Of a stretch of DNA of 22,886 nucleotides, positions 1 through 5,397 are shown in pieces. The position numbers were made by a program, and so were the translations under genes. Source of the DNA: a virus; the IMG/VR virus record IMGVR_UViG_3300034021_000488, positions 1-22,886 of that record. One strand, 5' to 3'. How positions within the stretch are numbered: position 1 is the first letter of the stretch; the number at the start of each line of letters is the position of its first letter. The notes below the pieces were generated by a model. That model searched no databases, was not told the origin of the DNA, and was given only the letters and a program-made list of their open reading frames with translations.

Positions 1-107
1 TGCTTAGTAAGTTCTCTTTTAAGGGTGTTCATCATTCTAGACAGCAGCAAGTTGCTGTTGCCCTGAATGGTATTGTTACCCGGCGCACTCCAAACAGCTC
101 TGATAAC
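1..107 (-). CDS. Partial reading frame running off the left edge, downstream of the small terminase
   Basis: After the small-terminase-like stop codon the minus strand stays open to the left edge, reading VIRAVWSAPGNNTIQGNS and on through LLLSRMMNTLKREL. An AAGGAG lies just upstream, but no ATG, GTG or TTG sits at the right distance; the first canonical starts are a TTG and then ATG at 35. By position this is where a large terminase would be expected, but too little is visible to recognise any terminase motif. The start is uncertain and the product is unassigned. Confidence 0.3.
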
Positions 108-529
108 TACTCCTTATTCTTAATCTTCTGTTGTGTTATTTCAACTATCATAGCCTGAAGTTCGGCATCTGACAAATCTTTAACACTTGATTCAGTTTTA
201 ATATTAACAGTTTGAGCTTGCTGCAAAAAGCCAGTAGCCTTTAAATACAACTCGGCACTCTTAGTATCACCTGAGACACCCTTAATGTATAAGGCATCTA
301 ATAATGATTGAGTTCTTTCTGGCGATTCCGCTAGACCCTTGACCCCAATGGACCAACGCTCGATGAAATTTTTTTTCTTTTCCCATGTGCCCAAAGTATT
401 AATATGGACTTCATGTTCTTCAGCCCAAGCCTTTTTGGTAGCTGGGGTTCTAGCATTTTCAGGTGTAAGCAGCCAGCTTAGGTATTCTTCTTGGGCATTG
501 GTTAAGAAGAGTGCTTCGGTTCTTGACAT
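107..529 (-). CDS. Putative small terminase subunit (phBC6A51-type helix-turn-helix)
   Basis: A 140-residue protein. Residues about 8-55 (AQEEYLSWLLTPE, then TPATKKAWAEEHEVHINTL and TWEKKKNFIERW) look like the N-terminal helix-turn-helix of phBC6A51-like small terminase proteins: a short helix, 'K.AWAEEH.V...TL..W' recognition-like helix and a Trp-rich segment. The C-terminal half is helical and ends in a Lys-rich tail. In known phages this subunit recognises packaging sites and recruits the large terminase, which fits the open frame that follows it on the same strand. AAGGATAAGGA precedes the ATG. The assignment rests on pattern resemblance; a generic phage HTH protein is the alternative. 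Confidence 0.6.
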   Translation of the reverse strand: MSRTEALFLTNAQEEYLSWLLTPENARTPATKKAWAEEHEVHINTLGTWEKKKNFIERWSIGVKGLAESPERTQSLLDALYIKGVSGDTKSAELYLKATGFLQQAQTVNIKTESSVKDLSDAELQAMIVEITQQKIKNKE

Positions 530-560
530 GAAATCCTTATCCTTCGGGAAAAAAAGTGTT

Positions 561-593
561 CTATATGTAAAGATATTCTGTTACATCATATAG
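561..593. repeat. Imperfect inverted repeat upstream of the small terminase gene
   Basis: CTATATGTAA at 561-570 faces TTACATcATATAG at 581-593, a 10-bp match with one extra base in the right arm and a 10-base spacer. It lies between the minus-strand -10 element and the terminase start, so it could be an operator or a leader hairpin. Confidence 0.45.
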
Positions 594-599
594 ATATCG

Positions 600-611
600 G
601 TGATATATCAC
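600..611. promoter_or_regulatory. Palindrome GTGATATATCAC, probable operator
   Basis: A perfect 12-bp palindrome in the divergent control region, immediately downstream of the minus-strand -10 element TATACT (618 to 613), so it would overlap the transcription start of the terminase operon. A near-identical copy, GGTGATATATCA, recurs at 1796-1807. Placement and recurrence suggest a repressor site; the cognate protein is not known. Confidence 0.45.
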
Positions 612-612
612 A

Positions 613-621
613 AGTATATCA
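613..621 (-). promoter_or_regulatory. Extended -10 promoter for the leftward terminase operon
   Basis: On the minus strand TGATATACT forms an extended -10 element (TG-n-TATACT). The -35 region 17 bases upstream is T-rich and poor, which is tolerated by extended -10 promoters. The start would fall near 606, inside the palindrome at 600-611. Confidence 0.4.
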
Positions 622-640
622 GAAAAAGATTACAAAAAAC

Positions 641-670
641 TTGTTAATCCTGCTCTTGGTATGGTACTAT
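641..670 (+). promoter_or_regulatory. Rightward promoter upstream of the 797 gene
   Basis: TTGTTA (641-646), an 18-base spacer, then TACTAT (665-670) preceded by TGG, an extended -10. A GGTTACT motif follows directly at 673-679. A second TATAAT at 776-781 lies too close to the ribosome binding site at 784-791 to give a useful leader, so this upstream promoter is preferred. Confidence 0.45.
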
Positions 671-729
671 ATGGTTACTCGGGTTCTGCATAACAGGAAA
701 ACATGAATAACAAACAAATATTAAAGGTT

Positions 730-773
730 GGTTATTCAAGGTAACTGTTACTAGTAACCACATTCAAGTAACC
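730..773. promoter_or_regulatory. Cluster of GGTTAC/GTAACC half-sites upstream of the 797 gene
   Basis: The stretch holds GGTTATTCAAGGTAAC (730-745), a perfect palindrome GTTACTAGTAAC (747-758) and a repeated ATTCAAGTAACC (762-773). The half-site GGTTACT also occurs at 673 and at 3265, each time directly after a -10 element. This is a plausible multi-site operator for a phage regulator. Confidence 0.45.
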
Positions 774-796
774 ATTATAATCGAAGGAGATTAGAA

Positions 797-1222
797 ATGC
801 AAACATTTACAGGAACAATAGCCAAGGTGCCTACCGTTGGCGCAAAACAAATAACCTCAGCAATTAAAATAACAGAAGATAGTAAGCCAATACAGATAGT
901 AGCTTTTAAGAACTATTGCCCAGTTCAAGTAACCACAGCATTAACCAGTATTAAAATTGGTGATAGCTTTTGCTTCATTGGCAGACAGAAGAAGAACCCT
1001 TCCACAGGTCAACAGGAAATTGTAGTAGAGAAGCTTGTAGAAACAAAGGATTTAAAATATGCCATTGACCCTAACCTTGATTTTATTATAGGTGGTCTGT
1101 CTTCCTTTAATAACAAGCCAATCAGCATATCAGAACCGCGCGAAGGATGTAAGCAATATTATACAGATGGTGATTTTTATTGGTATGAAGGTCATAAAGA
1201 GAAGTGCCCAACAAGTTTCTAA
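797..1222 (+). CDS. Unknown protein, possibly OB-fold nucleic-acid-binding
   Basis: A 141-residue protein with a good ribosome binding site (GAAGGAGA, six bases before ATG). Residues 3-70 read as alternating beta strands: FTGTIAKVPTVGAKQ, then PIQIVAFKNYCPVQV, then IKIGDSFCFIGRQKKNP and QQEIVVEKLVE. The 'KIGD.F.FIGRQKKN....QEIVVEKL' pattern recalls single-strand-binding OB folds, where a strand carrying a basic loop binds DNA. The C-terminal 60 residues are unlike that fold and end in an aromatic, Cys-containing segment (YYTDGDFYWYEGHKEKC). It is the first gene of the rightward arm, where early DNA-binding proteins are common. Function is inference only. Confidence 0.75.
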   Translation: MQTFTGTIAKVPTVGAKQITSAIKITEDSKPIQIVAFKNYCPVQVTTALTSIKIGDSFCFIGRQKKNPSTGQQEIVVEKLVETKDLKYAIDPNLDFIIGGLSSFNNKPISISEPREGCKQYYTDGDFYWYEGHKEKCPTSF

Positions 1223-1245
1223 TTTTTTTTTTATTATTGTTTTAT

Positions 1246-1275
1246 TTGCTTAGGACAATATGAGGATGCTATACT
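1246..1275 (+). promoter_or_regulatory. Promoter of small RNA 1 (TTGCTT-N18-TGCTATACT)
   Basis: TTGCTT at 1246-1251 and TATACT at 1270-1275 are separated by 18 bases, with TGC before the -10 (extended -10). The predicted start near 1282 coincides with the first base of a perfect hairpin. The promoter at 1828-1857 has the same architecture. Confidence 0.6.
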
Positions 1276-1281
1276 GGTAGC

Positions 1282-1430
1282 CTCTTAGGAACGTCCTGAG
1301 AGACCTTAGAAGAGATTCTAGGGTTACATAATCAGTGATGATGAACTAAATAGTAACTTACTAGGTTGGGGACAACTTAGAGCTTTCGTGAGGAAAGGGC
1401 CAGGGATTAAGTTCTCTGGTCTTTTTCTTT
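1282..1430 (+). ncRNA. Candidate structured small RNA 1, about 145-150 nt
   Basis: Between an extended -10 promoter and an intrinsic terminator the sequence folds into successive hairpins: 1282-1290 with 1294-1302 (9 bp, loop ACG); 1303-1311 with 1316-1324 (9 bp including one G-T pair, GAGA loop); 1331-1334 with 1339-1342 (4 bp, GTGA loop); 1361-1368 with 1373-1380 (8 bp, GGGA loop); and the terminator stem. Three of the loops are GNRA tetraloops. No plausible reading frame covers it. I do not recognise a known RNA family. Function could be regulatory, decoy or structural. Confidence 0.6.
1393..1430 (+). terminator. Intrinsic terminator of small RNA 1
   Basis: Stem 1393-1406 pairs with 1413-1426 (14 bp with some G-T pairs, core CCAGGGA/TCTCTGG), six-base loop TTAAGT, with a T-rich run 1420-1433. 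The 40-aa gene begins shortly after, so some read-through may feed it. Confidence 0.65.
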
Positions 1431-1453
1431 TATTTAACAAGGAGATATTTGGC

Positions 1454-1576
1454 ATGTTTGAATTAGAACCAGAACACAACTTGTGGGATGCTGAACACCC
1501 AGAGTGGTTTATATATGACGTAGAGTTGCTTAATGCTTGGTACTGGGAACAATGTGTAATAGAATTGGAAGGCTAG
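1454..1576 (+). CDS. Small acidic hypothetical protein, 40 aa
   Basis: The start is ATG 1454, preceded by AAGGAGAT at a good distance; an upstream in-frame alternative at 1388 lies in the terminator hairpin and is rejected. The peptide MFELEPEHNLWDAEHPEWFI and onwards is acidic and rich in Trp and Tyr, with no Lys or Arg. Very acidic small phage proteins often act as inhibitors of host DNA-binding enzymes, but nothing here identifies a target. It stands alone between two non-coding stretches. I do not recognise a family. Confidence 0.55.
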   Translation: MFELEPEHNLWDAEHPEWFIYDVELLNAWYWEQCVIELEG

Positions 1577-1827
1577 TACTTAAGCTTAACTAGGTACGGG
1601 GGTCTTGGGATTTTATAATAGTCCGTTTGTCCCTACATAGTACGGTACCCTTATGTAAATGGGTATACGGGGGGCCTGGGTGTAGGGGTGTGCCTGGGTG
1701 TATGTACATGGGTCTGGTAGCACACTGAGTATGATGAGGGTGCTTAGTGGTAGAGCTCATACATAAGAGAGGACCTAACCTGTTACTGGCCTAGTGGTGA
1801 TATATCATAGGAATATTATCCTAGTCC
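1577..1827. other. Non-coding, structured G-rich stretch
   Basis: No credible gene. It contains an inverted repeat CCCTACA (1631-1637) / TGTAGGG (1681-1687) enclosing a smaller hairpin GTACCC (1645-1650) / GGGTAT (1661-1666), a direct repeat GCCTGGGTGTA (1674-1684 and 1692-1702), several runs of three or more G on the plus strand, a TATAAT at 1614-1619 without a clear -35, and a second copy of the palindrome-like GGTGATATATCA at 1796-1807. A further RNA may start near 1626 but no terminator supports it. Confidence 0.4.
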
Positions 1828-1857
1828 TTGCACACCTTGACCATCCTGTGCTATACT
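1828..1857 (+). promoter_or_regulatory. Promoter of small RNA 2 (TTGCAC-N18-TGCTATACT)
   Basis: TTGCAC at 1828-1833, 18-base spacer, TATACT at 1852-1857 preceded by TGC. Same spacing, same extended -10 and same TTGC start as the promoter at 1246-1275. Predicted start near 1864. Confidence 0.6.
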
Positions 1858-1863
1858 ATACGT

Positions 1864-1990
1864 GTCGGTGAGGGAATGACGCGGGGGGCTAGTTCTCTTG
1901 CCGGCATATAATACGAATATAATAGCTAAGCCATAATAAGACCCAGGATTGTACAGTATTCCTTCTGTATAGTCCTGGGTTTCTCCTTGT
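1864..1990 (+). ncRNA. Candidate structured small RNA 2, about 125 nt
   Basis: Immediately at the predicted start, 1862-1876 pairs with 1893-1907 in a 15-bp stem (with G-T pairs), presenting a 16-base G-rich loop (TGACGCGGGGGGCTAG). An AT-rich single-stranded stretch follows, then a 16-bp terminator stem. The plan (5' stem-loop with an exposed loop, linker, terminator) is that of many bacterial regulatory RNAs. No reading frame is convincing and I do not recognise a family. Confidence 0.55.
1941..1988 (+). terminator. Intrinsic terminator of small RNA 2
   Basis: ACCCAGGATTGTACAG (1941-1956) pairs along its whole length with CTGTATAGTCCTGGGT (1965-1980), eight-base loop. The following TTTCTCCTT is a modest rather than strong T-tract. 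Confidence 0.55.
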
Positions 1991-2024
1991 GTAGTAAGGG
2001 TTTTGTGGGGGAAAAGCTAAGAAC

Positions 2025-2054
2025 TTGACACTGTCTAGTCCTCTATTCTTTAAT
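2025..2054 (+). promoter_or_regulatory. Possible promoter with perfect -35
   Basis: TTGACA at 2025-2030, 18-base spacer and TTTAAT at 2049-2054, the latter inside the palindrome CTTTAATTAAAG. It would transcribe rightwards towards the 2363 gene. The interval 1990-2230 holds no other feature I can support. Confidence 0.35.
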
Positions 2055-2228
2055 TAAAGGATGCCCTATATGCAAAGCAGAGGTGTTCTATCTCTTATGC
2101 AGATACAAAGACCTGGATTTATCTTATATTATGATACTTGTCTACAACTTGTATACCTAATCGTAGATTAAGCACTTATGCATTAGTATCTCTATGAGTT
2201 CTTGTCTTATCACAATTATAATATTAAA

Positions 2229-2326
2229 AGATTGTTTGTTTTGCGGCGGCCAATCTTAATAAATCCAATGTAAATACAAAAGACCGAGACAACTGGAGTT
2301 CGTAGGGTCTGCAGTTGTCTCATTTT
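2229..2326 (+). ncRNA. Structured leader or third small RNA upstream of the 2363 gene
   Basis: TATAAT at 2217-2222 places a start near 2229, where AAGATTG (2228-2234) pairs with CAATCTT (2251-2257) around a loop containing GCGGCGG. At the far end GAGACAACTG (2286-2295) pairs perfectly with CAGTTGTCTC (2312-2321), followed by ATTTT. This may be a leader with an attenuator, or a free RNA. No good -35 is visible. Confidence 0.35.
2240..2255 (+). repeat. Repeat TTTGCGGCGGCCAATC, copy 1
   Basis: An exact 16-base sequence shared with 3207-3222. In both places it is preceded by a T-rich stretch and an AATATTAAA-type stretch and forms the 3' side of a hairpin whose loop shows GCGGCGG (5' arms AAGATTG here, ATTGG at copy 2). 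Both copies lie upstream of rightward genes. Confidence 0.6.
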
Positions 2327-2362
2327 AAAACCTTACTCCCTACAAAAGGATATTATACTACT

Positions 2363-2872
2363 ATGAAAACAGAACAAATTGAACAGATTGTTGCGGCGAC
2401 CGACAATCTTATAGCACAATCAATCAGTGATGCAGTTGCTGAGCAGTTTAAGAAGCAAAATAAGGTTAAGCCTTCTATTAATACTAATATGATTATTGGT
2501 ATTGTTATTGGTTTTATTTTAATTCTTGCTTTGTTTGCCGGCAATTCCAAACTAAACAATGTTGCTGATACTATCAAACAGGATAATGCTGGAACAGCTG
2601 CAGTAGTTACTGGAGCACTTACTGGCTTAGAAGGCACTATCGCAGCAGGTGATGCTGATATTATTGCTGGACTTGATGGTATTCAGACTGGTATTGGTGA
2701 GATTAAAGATTCAGTTGCTAAAATCCCGACCAAACCAGTAGTTATTACTAAGGCTCCTGTTACCACAAAACAACAGAAGTATAATAACTGTGTCAAATGG
2801 GTTGGGAATGCTAAACTCGATGCAGCAAACTCTAAAATCTATCTTGATGCTTGCTTGACTTGGATTAAGTAG
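2363..2872 (+). CDS. Single-span membrane protein of unknown function
   Basis: A 169-residue protein starting at ATG 2363 (AAAAGGA 12 bases upstream, slightly far); the longer frame from a TTG at 2315 begins inside a perfect hairpin and is rejected. Residues 1-42 are helical and charged, 43-60 (MIIGIVIGFILILALFAG) form one membrane helix, and 65-130 are an Ala/Gly/Ile-rich heptad-like segment (repeated 'D.I..G', 'G...GIG.I'), as in coiled-coil or phasin-like stalks. A Lys/Thr/Pro linker follows and then a C-terminal domain with two cysteines (NNCVKW and DACLTW) that could form a disulfide. An intrinsic terminator follows. A role in infection or envelope interaction is possible but not shown. 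Confidence 0.7.
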   Translation: MKTEQIEQIVAATDNLIAQSISDAVAEQFKKQNKVKPSINTNMIIGIVIGFILILALFAGNSKLNNVADTIKQDNAGTAAVVTGALTGLEGTIAAGDADIIAGLDGIQTGIGEIKDSVAKIPTKPVVITKAPVTTKQQKYNNCVKWVGNAKLDAANSKIYLDACLTWIK

Positions 2873-2882
2873 TTTTAAACTT

Positions 2883-2926
2883 GTTAGTAGCATAGGTAAT
2901 CGGCTTATGCTATTAACATTTTTTTT
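2883..2926 (+). terminator. Intrinsic terminator after the membrane protein gene
   Basis: GTTAGTAGCATA (2883-2894) pairs with TATGCTATTAAC (2906-2917) over 12 bp including one G-T pair, followed by a run of eight T at 2919-2926. A clear rho-independent terminator eleven bases after the stop codon. Confidence 0.8.
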
Positions 2927-3028
2927 ATAAGGCGTAGGTTAGTACTGCACCCAAAGGCAGGCGTTACTGTGAATGCTTTGGGGTTGGGTCGGTTGGCCCT
3001 TTTCCAGCCGAAGGCTGGTTCTAGTATA

Positions 3029-3051
3029 AATGCTTTCTAATGGTTCGGCGT
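3029..3051 (+). repeat. 23-base direct repeat, copy 1
   Basis: TGCTTTCTAATGGTTCGGCG with short flanks recurs at 3117-3139 with one mismatch (TTT versus CTC), 88 bases apart. A degenerate third copy may start at AATGCTTTGGGG near 2973. Two good copies are too few to be a CRISPR array. Confidence 0.6.
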
Positions 3052-3116
3052 CAACTTTTCTGAAAGTATTCTTAATTTGAATTATTGGTTTGTTTGTTGT
3101 CTTAGGTTTTTTTTTA

Positions 3117-3139
3117 AATGCTCTCTAATGGTTCGGCGT
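3117..3139 (+). repeat. 23-base direct repeat, copy 2
   Basis: Second copy of the repeat at 3029-3051, with TGCTCTCTAATGGTTCGGCG. It follows a run of nine T. Function is unknown; a protein-binding site or an RNA element is possible. Confidence 0.6.
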
Positions 3140-3206
3140 GAAAATGTTTAGAATGTATCCTAATTGTAAAATTAATATTAAAGTAATAAAATTGGATTTA
3201 TTGTTC

Positions 3207-3222
3207 TTTGCGGCGGCCAATC
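3207..3222 (+). repeat. Repeat TTTGCGGCGGCCAATC, copy 2
   Basis: Exact match to 2240-2255. Here ATTGG (3191-3195) pairs with CCAAT (3217-3221), again leaving GCGGCGG in the loop, 71 bases before the start of the 3293 gene. Confidence 0.6.
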
Positions 3223-3255
3223 ACATTTAAAAGAATAGATTAGATTGTTACTTTC

Positions 3256-3271
3256 TGATATAATTGGTTAC
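3256..3271 (+). promoter_or_regulatory. Extended -10 promoter and GGTTACT site before the coupled operon
   Basis: TGATATAAT (3256-3264) is an extended -10 with a perfect TATAAT; the -35 is weak. GGTTACT follows directly at 3266-3272, the same arrangement as TACTAT-ATGGTTACT at 665-679. This is the only promoter I see for the operon that runs to 7721. Confidence 0.5.
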
Positions 3272-3292
3272 TATTACTTACAGGAGGATAAT

Positions 3293-3460
3293 ATGCCTAA
3301 AAAGAAGATTAAAGTTTGTGAGTCTTGCGGGAAACCAAAGGTAACTGAAGAGATGAACGCCTTTAAAGCAGTACAAGAAGTCATGCAGTATATTAGAATC
3401 AATGACAACAGTCCATACATGGTAGAAGAACTGCCACTCTACGAAGGGAAGATAGCATGA
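3293..3460 (+). CDS. Small basic protein with one CxxC knuckle, 55 aa
   Basis: The start is ATG 3293 with a strong AGGAGG six bases upstream; the longer in-frame TTG start at 3245 lies across the -10 element and is rejected. The peptide begins MPKKKIKVCESCGKPKVTEE, a basic N-terminus with a CxxC knuckle that could bind half a zinc site, and continues with a helical acidic segment. Its stop overlaps the next ATG (ATGA), starting a chain of coupled genes. I do not recognise the family; such knuckle peptides may dimerise around zinc or contact nucleic acid. Confidence 0.65.
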   Translation: MPKKKIKVCESCGKPKVTEEMNAFKAVQEVMQYIRINDNSPYMVEELPLYEGKIA

Positions 3461-3549
3461 GTTTAAATGAAGTCGTTACATGGTTAGATTTATTTATTTT
3501 ATTTAATACTTATTTGTTTGTTAGAATTATAGGGATGTTATTATCATGA
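3457..3549 (+). CDS. Membrane micropeptide, 30 aa
   Basis: ATG at 3457 overlaps the previous stop (ATGA), and its own stop overlaps the next start the same way. The product MSLNEVVTWLDLFILFNTYL followed by FVRIIGMLLS is almost entirely one hydrophobic helix (about residues 9-28) with a short acidic N-terminus. Perfect ATGA coupling on both sides supports a real gene rather than chance. Function unknown; small phage membrane peptides can modulate host envelope enzymes or lysis. Confidence 0.55.
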   Translation: MSLNEVVTWLDLFILFNTYLFVRIIGMLLS

Positions 3550-3641
3550 TTAATGAGATTGTATTTATGAGTGTTATGTTTGCGGCAATTGCAATAACTA
3601 TTAAAGGTGTATGCGGGATTGCAGGGAAGTTAATTAAATGA
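3546..3641 (+). CDS. Membrane micropeptide, 31 aa
   Basis: A second peptide between ATGA overlaps on both sides (start 3546, stop 3639-3641 overlapping ATG 3638). MINEIVFMSVMFAAIAITIK and the following GVCGIAGKLIK form one hydrophobic helix (residues 5-19) with a basic C-terminal tail, so the N-terminus probably faces out. With the peptide before it, it makes a pair of single-span membrane peptides. No family recognised. Confidence 0.55.
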   Translation: MINEIVFMSVMFAAIAITIKGVCGIAGKLIK

Positions 3642-4282
3642 ACTATTTAAATTTAAATATACCTACGTTCCTTGCCTACCTTGACACAGGGTTCTTGTAC
3701 AACGAGGAACCTAACCATAAGAATGATGCAGTGCCAGTTGAAGTATTTAATTTTACTTCTATACCACAACGCTGTGGTTTGTTTAGCGTCATGACTGAGT
3801 GGGGAACACAGCACGCAAGAGTGCCTATCCATTACCTACGCGCAACACCAGATGCTACAACAGCTTACCCATTGGACTGGTTGCAGCTTTGGGATAACAT
3901 GTCATACTACGCAAGTGCCGGCATCTATGACTACCTGAAGAACAGAACAGCTATGATAATGTTAAAGGATAAGACCAGACACAAGGCTAAGTACATGTTT
4001 ACTATTGACTGGTGCCTTGGACCACAATACCATGCAGGATATGGTGAGATGGCAGCAGGACACAAGTGTGCACACGTCTTTGAGGGTGAAGGTGGACAGT
4101 TCTTCATGCAGCCAAACAACAGAGTGCTGTGGTTAGATGGTGGTGCATGGATTAGTAAAGAGTTAACCAAGCCAGACTGGAAAGTCTTTGGCTTAGAGTT
4201 TAGCTGTGAATCTACTGGCTCACGTTGGGTATCAGAATCAGATGAAGAATTATATTTTTACGACTTTAAGGAAAAGCCATGA
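3638..4282 (+). CDS. Hypothetical protein, 214 aa, upstream of a glycosyltransferase
   Basis: The start overlaps the previous stop and the end overlaps the glycosyltransferase start (ATGA at 4279). The protein is rich in Trp, Tyr and His, with no signal peptide or membrane segment, and has conspicuous motifs such as WCLGPQYHAGYGEMAAGHKC (about 127-146) and LWLDGGAWISKEL. The repeated His/Trp/Gly pattern is reminiscent of beta-rich enzymes or carbohydrate-binding folds but I cannot name a family. Coupling to a glycosyltransferase and a methyltransferase suggests a shared pathway, perhaps modification of a surface sugar or virion component. Function unassigned. Confidence 0.75.
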   Translation: MNYLNLNIPTFLAYLDTGFLYNEEPNHKNDAVPVEVFNFTSIPQRCGLFSVMTEWGTQHARVPIHYLRATPDATTAYPLDWLQLWDNMSYYASAGIYDYLKNRTAMIMLKDKTRHKAKYMFTIDWCLGPQYHAGYGEMAAGHKCAHVFEGEGGQFFMQPNNRVLWLDGGAWISKELTKPDWKVFGLEFSCESTGSRWVSESDEELYFYDFKEKP

Positions 4283-5397
4283 AAGTTGCAGTAGTCTCGA
4301 TAGCTAAGAACGAAGAACAGTTTGTTAAACGATGGAAGGAATCTGCTCAAGATGCTGATGCATTATATATTCTTGATACTGGGAGCAGTGATAATACTGT
4401 TTCAATAGCTAAGGAGTTAGGAATCAATGTTCATGAAGCTGTTATTACACCTTGGCACTTTGCTAATGCTCGTAATCATCTTCTTGATTTATTGCCTGAT
4501 GATGTAGATTGGATTATTAACTTAGACCTTGATGAAGTTTTGGTTGATGGTTGGCGCGCCGAACTGGAAAAGGTTCCTAACGATGGGTCAATCACTAGAC
4601 CAAGATACAACTACACATGGTCGTGGAATCCAGATGGCACACCTGGACTTCAATACAATGGTGATAAGATTGTTCGTAGACATAGTCACCGCTGGAAGGG
4701 TGCCTGCCATGAGGTTAATATAACCCAACCAGGCTATGAAGAAAACCAAATCTTTTGTGGTGTTAAAATAGAACAGTATGCTGACAACAGTAAGCCACGC
4801 AGTTCATACCTACCTTTGCTAGCATTAGACGTTGAAGAGGACCCGCACAACGACCGTAACCGTCACTACTATGCTCGAGAGTTGTTCTTTCATGGGCAGA
4901 TAGAGGAATCAATCAAGCATTTCAAGCATCATATCACCATGCCTGAAGCTAAATGGGATGCCGAACGCGCATGGTCAATGAGATACCTAGCTAAGATGAT
5001 ACCAGCTGAGCGTGAAGCATGGTTGCTTAGAGCATGTGCTGAGTATCCTCATGGTCGTGAGCCTTGGTTTGATTTGTGTCAATACTATTATGAGAAACAG
5101 AACTTTGCTGGTTCTTATTTTGCGGCCAACAAAGCATTAGATATTAAAGTAAAACAGGGATTATATCTTAATGAACCTGAACCATGGGGATGGAAACTAC
5201 ATGATGCGTTCGCTGTAGCAGCTTATAATCTTAATCAAGACTTTTATGCTTATGTGCATGGATGTATTGCTTTAGATTTAAATCCAACTGATGCTCGATT
5301 ACAGAAGAACGTTGAGTTTTATACTGAGCGTGTTCCAGAACAATATAGAGCAAACTACAAAGAGATAGCAAAAACTATGGTGTCTCATGCACACTGA
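4279..5397 (+). CDS. Family 2-like glycosyltransferase
   Basis: A 372-residue GT-A type enzyme. The N-terminus MKVAVVSIAKNEEQFVKRW is the classic nucleotide-binding start of family 2 transferases; residues 33-40 (DTGSSDNT) and the metal-binding D83-L-D85-E86 (in NLDLDEVLVDGW) complete the fold. GT-A proteins use a nucleotide sugar and a divalent cation. The C-terminal half (from about 185) is helical with TPR-like pairs (HYYARELFFHGQIEESIKHF, WYFDLCQYYYEKQNF-like segments), as in the SunS-like/TPR glycosyltransferases, where this part binds a protein or peptide acceptor. It sits in the ATGA-coupled operon, overlapping the methyltransferase by 11 bases. The target could be host surface, virion protein or DNA; the sequence does not decide. 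Confidence 0.85.
   Translation: MKVAVVSIAKNEEQFVKRWKESAQDADALYILDTGSSDNTVSIAKELGINVHEAVITPWHFANARNHLLDLLPDDVDWIINLDLDEVLVDGWRAELEKVPNDGSITRPRYNYTWSWNPDGTPGLQYNGDKIVRRHSHRWKGACHEVNITQPGYEENQIFCGVKIEQYADNSKPRSSYLPLLALDVEEDPHNDRNRHYYARELFFHGQIEESIKHFKHHITMPEAKWDAERAWSMRYLAKMIPAEREAWLLRACAEYPHGREPWFDLCQYYYEKQNFAGSYFAANKALDIKVKQGLYLNEPEPWGWKLHDAFAVAAYNLNQDFYAYVHGCIALDLNPTDARLQKNVEFYTERVPEQYRANYKEIAKTMVSHAH

Larger units (their letters stand above)
2927..3258. other. Non-coding, repeat-rich spacer
   Basis: No gene is supported. It contains CCCAAAG (2950-2956) facing CTTTGGG further on, a compact hairpin CCAGCCGAAGGCTGG near 3004-3018 (which on the minus strand has a C-UUCG-G loop), two copies of a 23-base direct repeat, and the second copy of the GCGGCGGCC element. 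It separates the terminator of the 2363 gene from the promoter of the coupled operon. Confidence 0.45.

Noticed and set aside
1388-1453. Upstream start (GTG) for the 40-aa gene
   Set aside because: It lies within the terminator stem of the small RNA and lacks a ribosome binding site, while ATG 1454 has AAGGAGAT.
2061-2171. A 36-codon frame beginning at an ATG exactly where the 2025-2054 promoter would start (possible leaderless peptide)
   Set aside because: Sequence (MPYMQSRGVLSLMQIQRPGF...) shows no motif or coupling; promoter is itself uncertain. Left as undecided, not annotated.
2315-2362. TTG start extending the membrane-protein gene upstream
   Set aside because: It falls inside the 3' arm of a perfect hairpin and has no ribosome binding site; ATG 2363 is better.
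2930-3060. tRNA or tRNA-like gene around GGTTCGGCG
   Set aside because: No acceptor, D-arm and anticodon-arm combination could be paired; the GGTTC match is isolated.
3029-3139. Repeats as a CRISPR array
   Set aside because: Only two good copies, spacing 65 bases between them, no cas genes.
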